Under the pieces are notes generated by a model that saw only the letters and a program-made list of their open reading frames with translations, was not told the DNA's origin and ran no database searches. Positions 35,763 to 42,993 of a stretch of DNA of 64,000 nt are shown here, piece after piece; position 1 is the stretch's first letter; every line of letters begins with the position of its first letter. Source of the DNA: Achromobacter veterisilvae (GTDB taxonomy: Bacteria > Pseudomonadota > Gammaproteobacteria > Burkholderiales > Burkholderiaceae_B); NCBI RefSeq assembly GCF_900496975.1, contig NZ_UFQC01000028.1, positions 19,794-83,793 on the forward strand. Reading direction: 5' to 3'. The position numbers and the translations under genes were made by a program.

Positions 35763-35854
35763 AGATCAAAATCGTCAAGAAAACCACGATGACTGTCGCC
35801 GGGCGTGCTGGCGCTTGCTGCGCTTCGTGCTGCGCACCGGTTGGCGTGAACTAA
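35759..35854 (+). CDS. mbnA: Methanobactin-type precursor peptide MbnA
   Basis: This is a 31-residue peptide with ribosome site AAGGAG six bases before its ATG. The leader MKIKIVKKTTMTVAGRAGA has the recurrent MbnA pattern (M-x-[IV]-K-I-x-x-K-K, then V-x-G-R). By analogy with the known cleavage after ...GRAAA, the core would be CCASCCAPVGVN (residues 20-31). MbnBC would convert two Cys into oxazolone/thioamide groups. Aligning with C-A-S-x-C-A type cores makes Cys21 and Cys25 the likely modified ones, leaving Cys20 and Cys24 free or as a disulfide. There is no Met after the core cysteines as in the Methylosinus peptide. Position immediately before mbnB is the standard one. It is too short for default gene callers. 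Confidence 0.93.
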   Translation: MKIKIVKKTTMTVAGRAGACCASCCAPVGVN

Positions 35855-35860
35855 GCCTGG

Positions 35861-35892
35861 TCCACCACCGGCACCTCCGTGTCGGTGGTGGA
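35861..35892 (+). terminator. Hairpin between mbnA and mbnB (attenuator or mRNA stabiliser)
   Basis: Arms TCCACCACCG (35861-35870) and CGGTGGTGGA (35883-35892) pair perfectly, and the 12-base loop can add a CAC/GTG inner stem. No U-run follows, so it would act as a partial terminator or as a 3' stabilising structure. Such hairpins after RiPP precursor genes raise precursor mRNA relative to modifying enzymes. The structure is direct; the role is inferred. Confidence 0.8.
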
Positions 35893-35912
35893 CTCGCTCA
35901 TGGGAGAGTATC

Positions 35913-36737
35913 GTGCGTATAGGATTTAACTACACACTTGGTGACACCGCGCCGCTGGTTCGCCGACTGTTGGACTCAGGTCGGATTGACTACGTAGAAC
36001 TGCTGATCGACAACTTCCTGTCCGTACCGCCGGAAGAAATGGCTCAGGGCTTTGGAGCCCCAGTGGGTTTCCACATCATGTTCTCCAAGTTCATTGAGAA
36101 CGATGACGCGGCATTGGACAGTATGGCCATCCGATTGCGCCGACTGATCGACCTTCTCAAGCCGCTCTATGTGTCCGACCATATTGCGCGCTTCAACCAC
36201 GAAGGACGCCAACTCTATCACCTGGCTGAGATCGACTACATCACGGATTACGAACAAGTGCGGTGCCGCGTGGACTGGTGGCAGCAGAAACTCGGCTGCC
36301 GTCTTCACCTGGAGAACTATCCTTCCATCATGGATGGCGGGCGCGATGCTCCCCACTTTCACGAGCGATTGCACCGCGATACGGGCGCTGGCGTGCTGTT
36401 TGACGTCTCCAACGCTGTTTGCGCACATTTGAACTGCGGCCTTCCTTTAGAGGCTTGGGAAGGCATCATCGAACGCAGCAGTCATTTCCACGTCGCCGGC
36501 TACAACTTATCCATCTTGGCACCGCATCTGGTGGTGGATACCCATGACCGAATGCTGTCCGAAGAGACGCTCGGCTTCCTGGAGCGTTACCGCGCGCGTT
36601 TCAATACCGCCGGTTCCACCATGACCTACGAACGCGACGACAACTTTGTGGAGACAGAGATCGAGCACGATCTTGATCGCCTGCGAGATTTGTTCGATCG
36701 CTCATCTGTGGAGGCGTTCGATGCACCGCGTGTCTGA
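35913..36737 (+). CDS. mbnB: MbnB, DUF692 iron enzyme of methanobactin biosynthesis
   Basis: This 274-residue TIM-barrel protein of the DUF692 family is the catalytic subunit that, with MbnC and O2, turns precursor cysteines into oxazolone/thioamide pairs using a multi-iron centre. Candidate metal ligands in conserved places are His54 (VGFHIMFSKF), His90 (VSDHIARF), Glu134 (LHLENYPS), Asp164 (LFDVSNA), His193 (HFHVAGY), Asp209 and His211 (VVDTHDRM). The start is GTG at 35913, eight bases after GGAGAG. It overlaps mbnC by 17 bases. The length (about 270) is normal for MbnB and the context separates it from other DUF692 enzymes. Confidence 0.94.
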   Translation: MRIGFNYTLGDTAPLVRRLLDSGRIDYVELLIDNFLSVPPEEMAQGFGAPVGFHIMFSKFIENDDAALDSMAIRLRRLIDLLKPLYVSDHIARFNHEGRQLYHLAEIDYITDYEQVRCRVDWWQQKLGCRLHLENYPSIMDGGRDAPHFHERLHRDTGAGVLFDVSNAVCAHLNCGLPLEAWEGIIERSSHFHVAGYNLSILAPHLVVDTHDRMLSEETLGFLERYRARFNTAGSTMTYERDDNFVETEIEHDLDRLRDLFDRSSVEAFDAPRV

Positions 36738-37299
36738 TTCCCGAGTGATAGACGCAGATCTGCTGGATTCCTTGACGGTGCCAGCCCGCCAGGGAGACTA
36801 CGCACGGGACTCCCGTGCATTCGTACGCATCGATACCAGCCTACGGGTGTACTGGCACACGCTGTTCGACATTTGTCCTGGTTTGCTTGAACTGTCTGGA
36901 CCGGACGGTTTGGCAATCTTCCGGCCTTTCATGACCTGGGCGGACGAGCAGAAGCTCTCCTTAAACTGGACCTACTACCTGTGGGTCGACGTATGGCTGC
37001 AGCAGTCTGCCTTCCGAGATCAAATTGAAGTGGAATTGCGCTATGCCCTGATGGGAGCATCGGCCGCACGCTGGGCCACAGGCGATCGCTCTGAAGCGCA
37101 GGGGATCGTTTTGGGTGCCGCTGACCTTCCAAACCTGGTGTGTGGCTGGAAGACCGTGACGCTTGAGGGGGGGCGAGAAATCGAACAGATCGAACTCGAA
37201 GCGCCCCTACCGACACCGGATGGCTCCCATGGCTATTTTCTGGTGCCCAGCAGGTCGCTCGACGACGGTTTTCCAGGCTGGTCGCCTATTCCTCGGTGA
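36721..37299 (+). CDS. mbnC: MbnC, partner subunit of MbnB
   Basis: This 192-residue protein is the second half of the MbnBC complex; in known systems it binds the MbnA leader and helps to position the core. An N-terminal helical part resembles the DUF2063-type leader-binding fold (LTVPARQGDYARDSRAFVRI, LFDICPGLLELSG), followed by a smaller C-terminal part (LPNLVCGWKTVTLEGG). Its ATG lies inside the mbnB end, with GGAGG upstream, and its stop overlaps the mbnM start, so mbnB-mbnC-mbnM are coupled. Sequence alone gives a weak family signal; context makes the call firm. Confidence 0.88.
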   Translation: MHRVSDSRVIDADLLDSLTVPARQGDYARDSRAFVRIDTSLRVYWHTLFDICPGLLELSGPDGLAIFRPFMTWADEQKLSLNWTYYLWVDVWLQQSAFRDQIEVELRYALMGASAARWATGDRSEAQGIVLGAADLPNLVCGWKTVTLEGGREIEQIELEAPLPTPDGSHGYFLVPSRSLDDGFPGWSPIPR

Positions 37300-38621
37300 C
37301 GAACATGACGGCGCCTCTGTCCATCCGTACCGGTGCCTTCTGGCAAGGCTTTGCAGCGCTGTTGCTGGCTTTTGGCGTTGCCCAGTTGTCGCTGCAAGTG
37401 GACGTGGTCATGCTGGGCCAGCGCGCGCCTGGCAGCGTCGGTGCCTACGTGATGCTGACTCGACTGGTCATGATCGACCTCGTTGTCACGATGGCATATG
37501 GCGCCGTGGCGTCAGTCACTATCGCTCAGGCGGTTCGCGATGGTGATGCGTCATTGACCATCCGCTGGGCGATGGGATTGGCTGGCCTGATCGGGGCCCT
37601 CCTGCTGGGAGCGGGGTGGATCACCTATCCGCTGCTGGTGCCTTGGGTCGCCGGGGGCGATGAAACGCTGGTGACGATGCTTGAGCTTGCAATCCCTTGG
37701 TTTGTAGCGGGAGCGCCGTTTCGCATGATCAATTCTTGCGCCGCGTTCGCCTTCCATGCCACCCAACGGGGGGCCTGGGTCGTGCGCTGGAAGCTTTGCG
37801 AGGTGGTCCTCAAACTCATCATGAACGTAGTGTTCCTGGACTTCTTGGACGCGGGCTTCGCTGGTTGCTTAATGGCTTCACTGTTGGTCCATGCTGTTTC
37901 GACGTGTTGGGTGCTGTGGCAGCTTCGCAGGCAATCGGGGGGACTGCCCGTTCTTCCACCTTTGAGCTGGAGCCGAAAGCAAGCCGTCAAGAGCACCTGG
38001 GAAGCGCAGCGCATACTTGCACTGCAGCTGCTAGGCTTGCTGACGCTCAGCCTGTTCGCCTCGCCTACGATTTCAACGGTGACGACAGCGCGTCTGGATG
38101 CTTTTGCTGCCGGACTGGCGTTGGCGATGCTTGTCTTCTCGCCTCTGGCCGCGTTCTTGCGTTTTCTCGCTATCCGTTTTTCGGGACGGACTACCGCCGA
38201 CATCGATGTACTGACTCGTGAATTGCTACGTTTTGGTGTCCCCGTAGCAGCCTTGGCAGGCCTGCTCCTGTCGTGGGGACAGAACTGGCTTGGGCAGGCC
38301 GTGTACGCACAGCAAGGACTGTGGTGGCACGTATTCGTCTGGTCGCTGGCATTCTCTTTGCCTGTACGTGTGGCCGGCACTGTCTTGCGTGCCGGCTTGC
38401 AAAGCAGAGGCGGATTCAATGAGGTGGCCAAGGCCGATACCCTGCTGGGATGGGGACTTGGACTGCCTATCACTGCGGTCGGCCTTGCGCTCGATCTACC
38501 GATACTGGCCTATGCCTTCCTCTGGTTGCCTGAAGTTGCATTGGTGGCATGGCTGGCTTTCCGATACAGGGCAACGTCCTGCGTGGACGAGGCGCCCGCA
38601 GTTGCAAACGAGAACCCATGA
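37296..38621 (+). CDS. mbnM: MbnM, MATE family exporter of the peptide
   Basis: This 441-residue membrane protein has about 12 hydrophobic helices and the MATE/NorM character near the N-terminus (QLSLQVDVVMLGQRAPGSVGAY). It would export the finished copper chelator through the inner membrane. The start is GTG 37296, overlapping the mbnC stop, or ATG 37305 three codons on. Its stop overlaps the next gene by four bases (ATGA). MATE exporters named MbnM are the standard efflux component of methanobactin operons. Confidence 0.9.
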   Translation: MTNMTAPLSIRTGAFWQGFAALLLAFGVAQLSLQVDVVMLGQRAPGSVGAYVMLTRLVMIDLVVTMAYGAVASVTIAQAVRDGDASLTIRWAMGLAGLIGALLLGAGWITYPLLVPWVAGGDETLVTMLELAIPWFVAGAPFRMINSCAAFAFHATQRGAWVVRWKLCEVVLKLIMNVVFLDFLDAGFAGCLMASLLVHAVSTCWVLWQLRRQSGGLPVLPPLSWSRKQAVKSTWEAQRILALQLLGLLTLSLFASPTISTVTTARLDAFAAGLALAMLVFSPLAAFLRFLAIRFSGRTTADIDVLTRELLRFGVPVAALAGLLLSWGQNWLGQAVYAQQGLWWHVFVWSLAFSLPVRVAGTVLRAGLQSRGGFNEVAKADTLLGWGLGLPITAVGLALDLPILAYAFLWLPEVALVAWLAFRYRATSCVDEAPAVANENP

Positions 38622-40264
38622 TGCGAATGACCCTCCGAGTGGCCGTCTTGGGCCTACTTTTGTTGATCTCTCTCTACGCCGGTCAAGCGGCGGCCCACGC
38701 CTTCCTGGTCCAAACCACGCCGGAAGACAGCACCGAACTGCACGCGCCCCCTACCCAAGCCGTACTGCGTTTCAACGAGGCGGTAACGCCCGCGCGTATT
38801 GAGTTACTCAACGAGCAGGACGAGGTTCTGACTTCCAGCGGCAACTGGACGGTTGAGCATGACACGGTGCGCCTAAGCCTTCCCCAAACGTTGGCTGCCG
38901 GCGTGTATCGCGTCGCTTACCGCGTCACGTCCGCCGACGGGCATCCCGTGGTCGGGTTTATCCAGTTCGGAATCGGGGTCAAGCCAGGTGAGGAGCCAAC
39001 GGTAGAAACGTCCGTTGGCGGCATGGAATGGATAGCGGTACTTGTACGTGTGATCCACTACTTCGCGGTACTTGCTGGCATGGGCGGGGCACTGTTCTGG
39101 GCGTTCGTGCTCTCTGGACATGCAAGGCACTCCGTGCAAGCCACCCGCGACAACTTGGTATGGGTGATATTGCTCGCCGCCTGGTCTGGCGTACTGTTGG
39201 TCGGGCTCAGCGGCGCAGCGCTCGATGGCGGTGGCACCGCGGCTTTGCTTAGTGCGCGCGCTTGGTCCATAGGCTCAACCAGTACAACCGCAGCCGCAGC
39301 GGTTGTGGTTCTATTGGCCTCGCTGCTTTCCCTGGCAGGGTTGTGGCAGCGGCGTACCAGCATCGGCATGCTGTTGCTCTCTAGCGGCGCGCTACTGGGG
39401 GCGCTCTCGTTCACGGTGACAGGCCACATCGGAACGGCACCACCTCGATCGGTCAGTATTCCTCTGGTGTTCCTGCACGGCCTGGCGGCGGCGTTCTGGG
39501 TTGGCTCGCTGTGGCCCCTGTCCGTCATGCTGCGACACGAGACTGGGCCACAGGCGCTGGAAACTGTCCAGCGATTCTCCCGCATCGCGGTAATTGCAGT
39601 CGCGACACTGGTTGCGACTGGAATAGGCATGAGCCTCCTGCAGTCAGTTTCCTCTGTCGAGGCGGTAACACAGACAGGCTACGGTGCGATCTGGGGCATC
39701 AAAATGTTGTTGGTGTCGTTGTTGATCGGCATTGCTGTGTGGAACCGCATCGCCGTAACCCCGATGCTTCGCACTGGCGAGCGCGTGGCGAGTTTGAGGC
39801 TGCGTCGTAACGTGTTCATTGAGATTGCACTGGTAATTGGCGTGCTGACTTTGACCTCGACCTTTGCGCTGGCACCACCACCGCGCACGCTACCGCAGTT
39901 CGCGCCAACGATCCCTATTTCCAGCCCCTCGACAGGCTATTCGACGGTCGTAACCTCGGGCGGCTGGAACGCGCTGATCGACGTAGTGCCGGCGCGCGTG
40001 GGCAGCAACCGGATACAGATCCTGCTGACGGATGCCGATGGGCATAACCGGACGACAGGGCTGATCTCCGAATGGGCTCAGGCCTCCAATGCCGACTCCT
40101 CAGACCCTATCGTCGTCGTCCATGATCCGCAGATGACCGGCGACATCATGCTGCCATCTTCAGGACGTTGGCGGGTGCGCTTGCGCTGGGCGGATTCTGA
40201 TGACCGTGCGCATGTCCTGCGGTTGAGCGTTCAGATTCCGCCCGATACCACCGGCGCTCTGTGA
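38618..40264 (+). CDS. CopC-CopD fusion copper protein
   Basis: This 548-residue protein has a signal peptide (about 1-26) that would expose His27 as mature N-terminus, the classical first CopC copper ligand. Residues 27-125 form the CopC beta-sandwich (HAFLVQTTPEDSTEL ... GVYRVAYRVTSADGHPVVG). From about 150 to 430 there are eight membrane helices of CopD type with histidines near the membrane (RVIHYFAVLAGMGGALFWAF, GHIGTAPP, FLHGLAAAFWVGSLWPL). A C-terminal periplasmic domain (about 435-548) follows. CopCD moves copper into the cytoplasm or delivers it to the membrane. It overlaps mbnM by four bases and so belongs to the operon; it could pull copper taken up with the peptide inward. Confidence 0.9.
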   Translation: MMRMTLRVAVLGLLLLISLYAGQAAAHAFLVQTTPEDSTELHAPPTQAVLRFNEAVTPARIELLNEQDEVLTSSGNWTVEHDTVRLSLPQTLAAGVYRVAYRVTSADGHPVVGFIQFGIGVKPGEEPTVETSVGGMEWIAVLVRVIHYFAVLAGMGGALFWAFVLSGHARHSVQATRDNLVWVILLAAWSGVLLVGLSGAALDGGGTAALLSARAWSIGSTSTTAAAAVVVLLASLLSLAGLWQRRTSIGMLLLSSGALLGALSFTVTGHIGTAPPRSVSIPLVFLHGLAAAFWVGSLWPLSVMLRHETGPQALETVQRFSRIAVIAVATLVATGIGMSLLQSVSSVEAVTQTGYGAIWGIKMLLVSLLIGIAVWNRIAVTPMLRTGERVASLRLRRNVFIEIALVIGVLTLTSTFALAPPPRTLPQFAPTIPISSPSTGYSTVVTSGGWNALIDVVPARVGSNRIQILLTDADGHNRTTGLISEWAQASNADSSDPIVVVHDPQMTGDIMLPSSGRWRVRLRWADSDDRAHVLRLSVQIPPDTTGAL

Positions 40265-40325
40265 GCGGCCGGTTAGAGCCTCTTTCAAGTTTTTCAACCA
40301 CTCGATCCTTAAGGAGTCATCTCTC

Positions 40326-40817
40326 ATGAAACGACTGATCAAACTGGCAACTGCGATTGCTCTGTGCGCATCGGGGGCGGCATTTGCCCACGGCTACAAG
40401 GCTGGCCCGATCGAAATTGATCATCCCTGGTCAAGAGCGACTGTACCCGCGGTTCCTACCGGGGTGGTGTATTTCGTGCTGCGCAATCCTAGTCAGGATG
40501 AAGACCGCCTCGTATCCGTTTCAACACCGGTAGCCGAGAAAGCTGAGCTTCACACACACATCCGCGACAGCGACGTGATGCGCATGCGTAAAGTTGACTC
40601 CATAGAGATCGCACCAGTATCGACGACTGCATTGGAACCAGGGGGGCTCCACGTGATGTTGATTGGATTGAAGCAGCCGTTGGTCAAGGGCAAGGCTTTC
40701 CCGCTCACATTGGTTTTCGAGGAAGCGGGTCCCGTAACCGTTCAAGTCGATGTGCAAGGAACGACAGACAAAGCACCAGCACATACCGGCAGTGGTCAAG
40801 ACGGACATACCCATTAA
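40326..40817 (+). CDS. PCuAC family periplasmic copper chaperone
   Basis: This is a 163-residue exported protein with signal peptide 1-21 (ASGAAFA). It shows the exact PCuA(C) copper motif H-x10-M-x21-H-x-M: His76, Met87, His109, Met111, with extra His78 and Met85 nearby. A His-rich tail (HTGSGQDGHTH) adds possible copper ligands. PCuAC proteins carry Cu(I) to cytochrome oxidase or other acceptors. It lies 61 bases after CopCD behind a strong AAGGAG site and closes the copper operon. Confidence 0.93.
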   Translation: MKRLIKLATAIALCASGAAFAHGYKAGPIEIDHPWSRATVPAVPTGVVYFVLRNPSQDEDRLVSVSTPVAEKAELHTHIRDSDVMRMRKVDSIEIAPVSTTALEPGGLHVMLIGLKQPLVKGKAFPLTLVFEEAGPVTVQVDVQGTTDKAPAHTGSGQDGHTH

Positions 40818-40971
40818 TTCGAAGTCTAACTGGTAGTTGCCAGGCCGAACATCGTTGTGGGCTACGACCCCGATCGTCTAGAACATTCCCTCAGAAAAGA
40901 AGGAGGTCTTAGGTTGGTGGTAGTCGCCTCTTCCAGTCAGTCGATAGCGGCTACTTCACCAAGCAAGGAAA

Positions 40972-41868
40972 GTGGAAGTGGAATTAAGGCACCTTCGCTA
41001 TTTTGCCGTCCTGGCAGAGGAACTTCACTTCACGCACGCCGCTGAGCGCTTGCATATCGAACAACCACCTCTCTCGCGGGCCATCAAGGAGCTTGAGGAA
41101 GAGTTGGGCGTCCTGCTTTTCGATCGAAACCGCCGAGGAACAGTGCTGACGGCAGCGGGCGCTACGTTCTTGCAGGACGTTCGCAGGCTATTCGCCACCT
41201 TGGAGCAGGCACGGGAGAACGCCAAGGCCGTCGGTTCTGGCTTGCGGGGGAGCCTTCGTATCGCAGTATCCGATGGGGCAATCGATCCGCGGCTATCAGC
41301 GGTTCTCGCCCGCTGTCGCGCAGAGGAGCCCGAGATCGAGGTGCGCCTCTCTGAAGTTCCCCTGGCCGAACAAATTCGCGGCCTCCGTTCTGGTGACTTC
41401 ACTGCGGGATTTGCACACACGGCCGATGTTGGAGAAGGCATTGTCGCCGAGCCGATCTGGCGAGACCCGTTGGTGCTCGCAGTGCCAGCGCTGCACGAGT
41501 TGCTCGCCCACAAGGAGGTCCCACTTCATGAACTAGGGAGCCATCCGATTATCCTGTGTGATCCGCACGTCTGCGAGGGCTATTGCCGTGAACTGGCACG
41601 GCTTCTTCGGCCACTGGAGGACGAGCCCAATGTTGTTGAGCACGTGTCCTCACTGGACATGATGCTCACTCTTGTCAGCGCAGGCTTCGGCGTAGGTTTC
41701 ACAACGGAAGCCAGGATCGCCACCTGCCAACGGCCGAATGTGGTGATTCGCCCACTGGCGATGGATTCAGCGATGATTACAACCTATCTGCTTCGGCCCG
41801 ACAGTGACAGTTTGCCGGCTCCGCTGGAGCGGTTTATCGTTCGACTACGCACTCATTTCGGTGGCTAA
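40972..41868 (+). CDS. LysR family transcriptional regulator
   Basis: This 298-residue regulator has a winged-helix domain (FTHAAERLHIEQPPLSRAIK) and an effector domain (about 90-290; LRIAVSDGAIDPRLSAVLARC ... SSLDMMLTLVSAGFGVGF). The start is GTG 40972 after AAGGAA, or the GTG two codons on. It is the closest relative within the window of the LysR at 17250 and of the HTH-less protein at 42282. It lies 154 bases after the copper chaperone in the same direction and could regulate the copper operon, although similar LysR genes are also usual near the integrase end of this ICE type. Confidence 0.92.
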   Translation: MEVELRHLRYFAVLAEELHFTHAAERLHIEQPPLSRAIKELEEELGVLLFDRNRRGTVLTAAGATFLQDVRRLFATLEQARENAKAVGSGLRGSLRIAVSDGAIDPRLSAVLARCRAEEPEIEVRLSEVPLAEQIRGLRSGDFTAGFAHTADVGEGIVAEPIWRDPLVLAVPALHELLAHKEVPLHELGSHPIILCDPHVCEGYCRELARLLRPLEDEPNVVEHVSSLDMMLTLVSAGFGVGFTTEARIATCQRPNVVIRPLAMDSAMITTYLLRPDSDSLPAPLERFIVRLRTHFGG

Positions 41869-41893
41869 CAAAGTTAGCCCACTGATAATCAGC

Positions 41894-42187
41894 TCAAGAA
41901 TCTGGGCGGTGACCGATACTCCGCTCCGTTACGATCATTAGTTCAGCGGAACTTATCCTGAGGGCAGCGGCTACTTTCAGTATCAGAGCGAGCGTGGGCA
42001 TATGCTCTCCACGCTCGATTTTTCCCATGTGCGAGCGCTCAATGCCGGCCAAAGAGGCAAGCTCTTCTTGAGCGATCCCTTGGTCCATACGAGCGGCACG
42101 CACCGCTTGACCGAAAGCCTGTGCCGGCTCAGTTTCATAGGTGGTTGTGCCAGGGGGGCGGCCCCGTTGAACGCTACGCTTCTGCAT
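41894..42187 (-). CDS. XRE family transcriptional regulator
   Basis: This 97-residue repressor has a single Cro/C1 helix-turn-helix (about 25-85; QAVRAARMDQGIAQEELASL, GIERSHMGKIERGEHMPTLA). The ATG at 42185-42187 is chosen; a TTG five codons upstream is the alternative. It is divergent from the LysR-effector-like gene with an AT-rich palindrome between. Such XRE regulators are common next to the integrase in ICEclc-like elements. Confidence 0.85.
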   Translation of the reverse strand: MQKRSVQRGRPPGTTTYETEPAQAFGQAVRAARMDQGIAQEELASLAGIERSHMGKIERGEHMPTLALILKVAAALRISSAELMIVTERSIGHRPDS

Positions 42188-42212
42188 CACCAGAAGCGTC
42201 AAGCAATCAATG

Positions 42213-42233
42213 AAATTTAACCACGTTAAATTT
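42213..42233. promoter_or_regulatory. Operator-like palindrome in the XRE/LysR-like divergent region
   Basis: AAATTTAAC (42213-42221), CAC and GTTAAATTT (42225-42233) form a perfect 9+9 inverted repeat in an otherwise GC-rich region, between divergent genes. It is a likely binding site for the XRE protein and overlaps the promoter region of both genes. Confidence 0.65.
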
Positions 42234-42281
42234 AACTCTTTTGGCTATCATGTTGGCTCGCCTTTTTAACCCGATTGCTTA

Positions 42282-42935
42282 TTGGGGGCTCTTATGCACG
42301 ACGCCACCAGCCAGTTATCCCACTTCAGGCTCGCTATAGCGCCTGGCGTACCCTCATCGCATCTATCGGCACTGCTCGCGCTACAACGCGCGGAAGAGCC
42401 GGACGTTGCCATCGCGTTTTTTGAAGTCACAGTTGACGACCTGCATACGGGACTCTACGAAGGTCGCTACGACGCAGGTCTCTCGCTTCGTGAAGTAAGC
42501 GACCCGTCCCTGAAAAGCCAACCTCTGTGGGCCGAAGACATGGCCGTTGCGACGCCATTGCGCTCCCCCTTGCTCAGCAAGGAGAGGCTCACAATTGATG
42601 ATCTGCAGTACCGCCCGCTGTTTCGCTGGCAAGCAGAGATCTGTCCCTTGTTGGATCGGCGGCTGTCTGCCCTTATGCGTGCAGGCGAGCAAAGCGCTCG
42701 GCACGTGACGTCTTTCGAGATGATGGCGCTATGGGTCGCAGCCGGTTATGGAATCGGGCTATCCGCTCGGTCGCGCATTGAGCATGCTCATGGATGGGGA
42801 ATCGCCATGTGGCCGATCTGCGACGGCCCTTACAAGATCGTGACGCACCTGCAGCAGCCTCATGGACAAGTCAACCCTGTTACAGAGCGGTTCGAGCGTA
42901 GAGCACTGCAGATTGCCAAGGCTGGCGCAGCCTGA
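42282..42935 (+). CDS. Stand-alone LysR-type effector-binding domain
   Basis: This 217-residue protein corresponds to the effector domain of LysR proteins (FRLAIAPGVPSSHLSALLAL ... SFEMMALWVAAGYGIGLSARSR) and lacks the N-terminal DNA-binding domain. It resembles the effector domains of the LysR proteins at 17250 and 40972. The frame is clean and has its own start (ATG 42282 or 42294) and upstream operator, so it is probably a functional ligand-binding or dimer-forming modulator rather than a broken gene. It ends at a strong terminator shared with the integrase. Confidence 0.82.
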   Translation: MGALMHDATSQLSHFRLAIAPGVPSSHLSALLALQRAEEPDVAIAFFEVTVDDLHTGLYEGRYDAGLSLREVSDPSLKSQPLWAEDMAVATPLRSPLLSKERLTIDDLQYRPLFRWQAEICPLLDRRLSALMRAGEQSARHVTSFEMMALWVAAGYGIGLSARSRIEHAHGWGIAMWPICDGPYKIVTHLQQPHGQVNPVTERFERRALQIAKAGAA

Positions 42936-42942
42936 CCCTAAG

Positions 42943-42978
42943 TCTGGCGACCGGGACAATCCCGTCCCGGTCGCCAGA
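42943..42978. terminator. Bidirectional hairpin between the LysR-like gene and the integrase
   Basis: Perfect 15-base arms (TCTGGCGACCGGGAC, 42943-42957, and its complement, 42964-42978) around a six-base loop lie between the two convergent genes. It has no long U-run but lies exactly where a shared terminator is expected. Confidence 0.7.
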
Positions 42979-42993
42979 TCGCACTATCGGCGT

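Noticed and set aside
35913..37299. DUF692 plus partner protein as a bufferin- or TglHI-type RiPP system
   Set aside because: The precursor is a short MbnA-like peptide without signal sequence, and MbnT, MbnP, MbnH and MbnM homologues surround the pair; bufferin precursors are longer and exported.
42282..42935. LysR-like protein as a pseudogene
   Set aside because: The frame is clean, has its own start and upstream operator and ends at a terminator; no HTH remnant precedes it.
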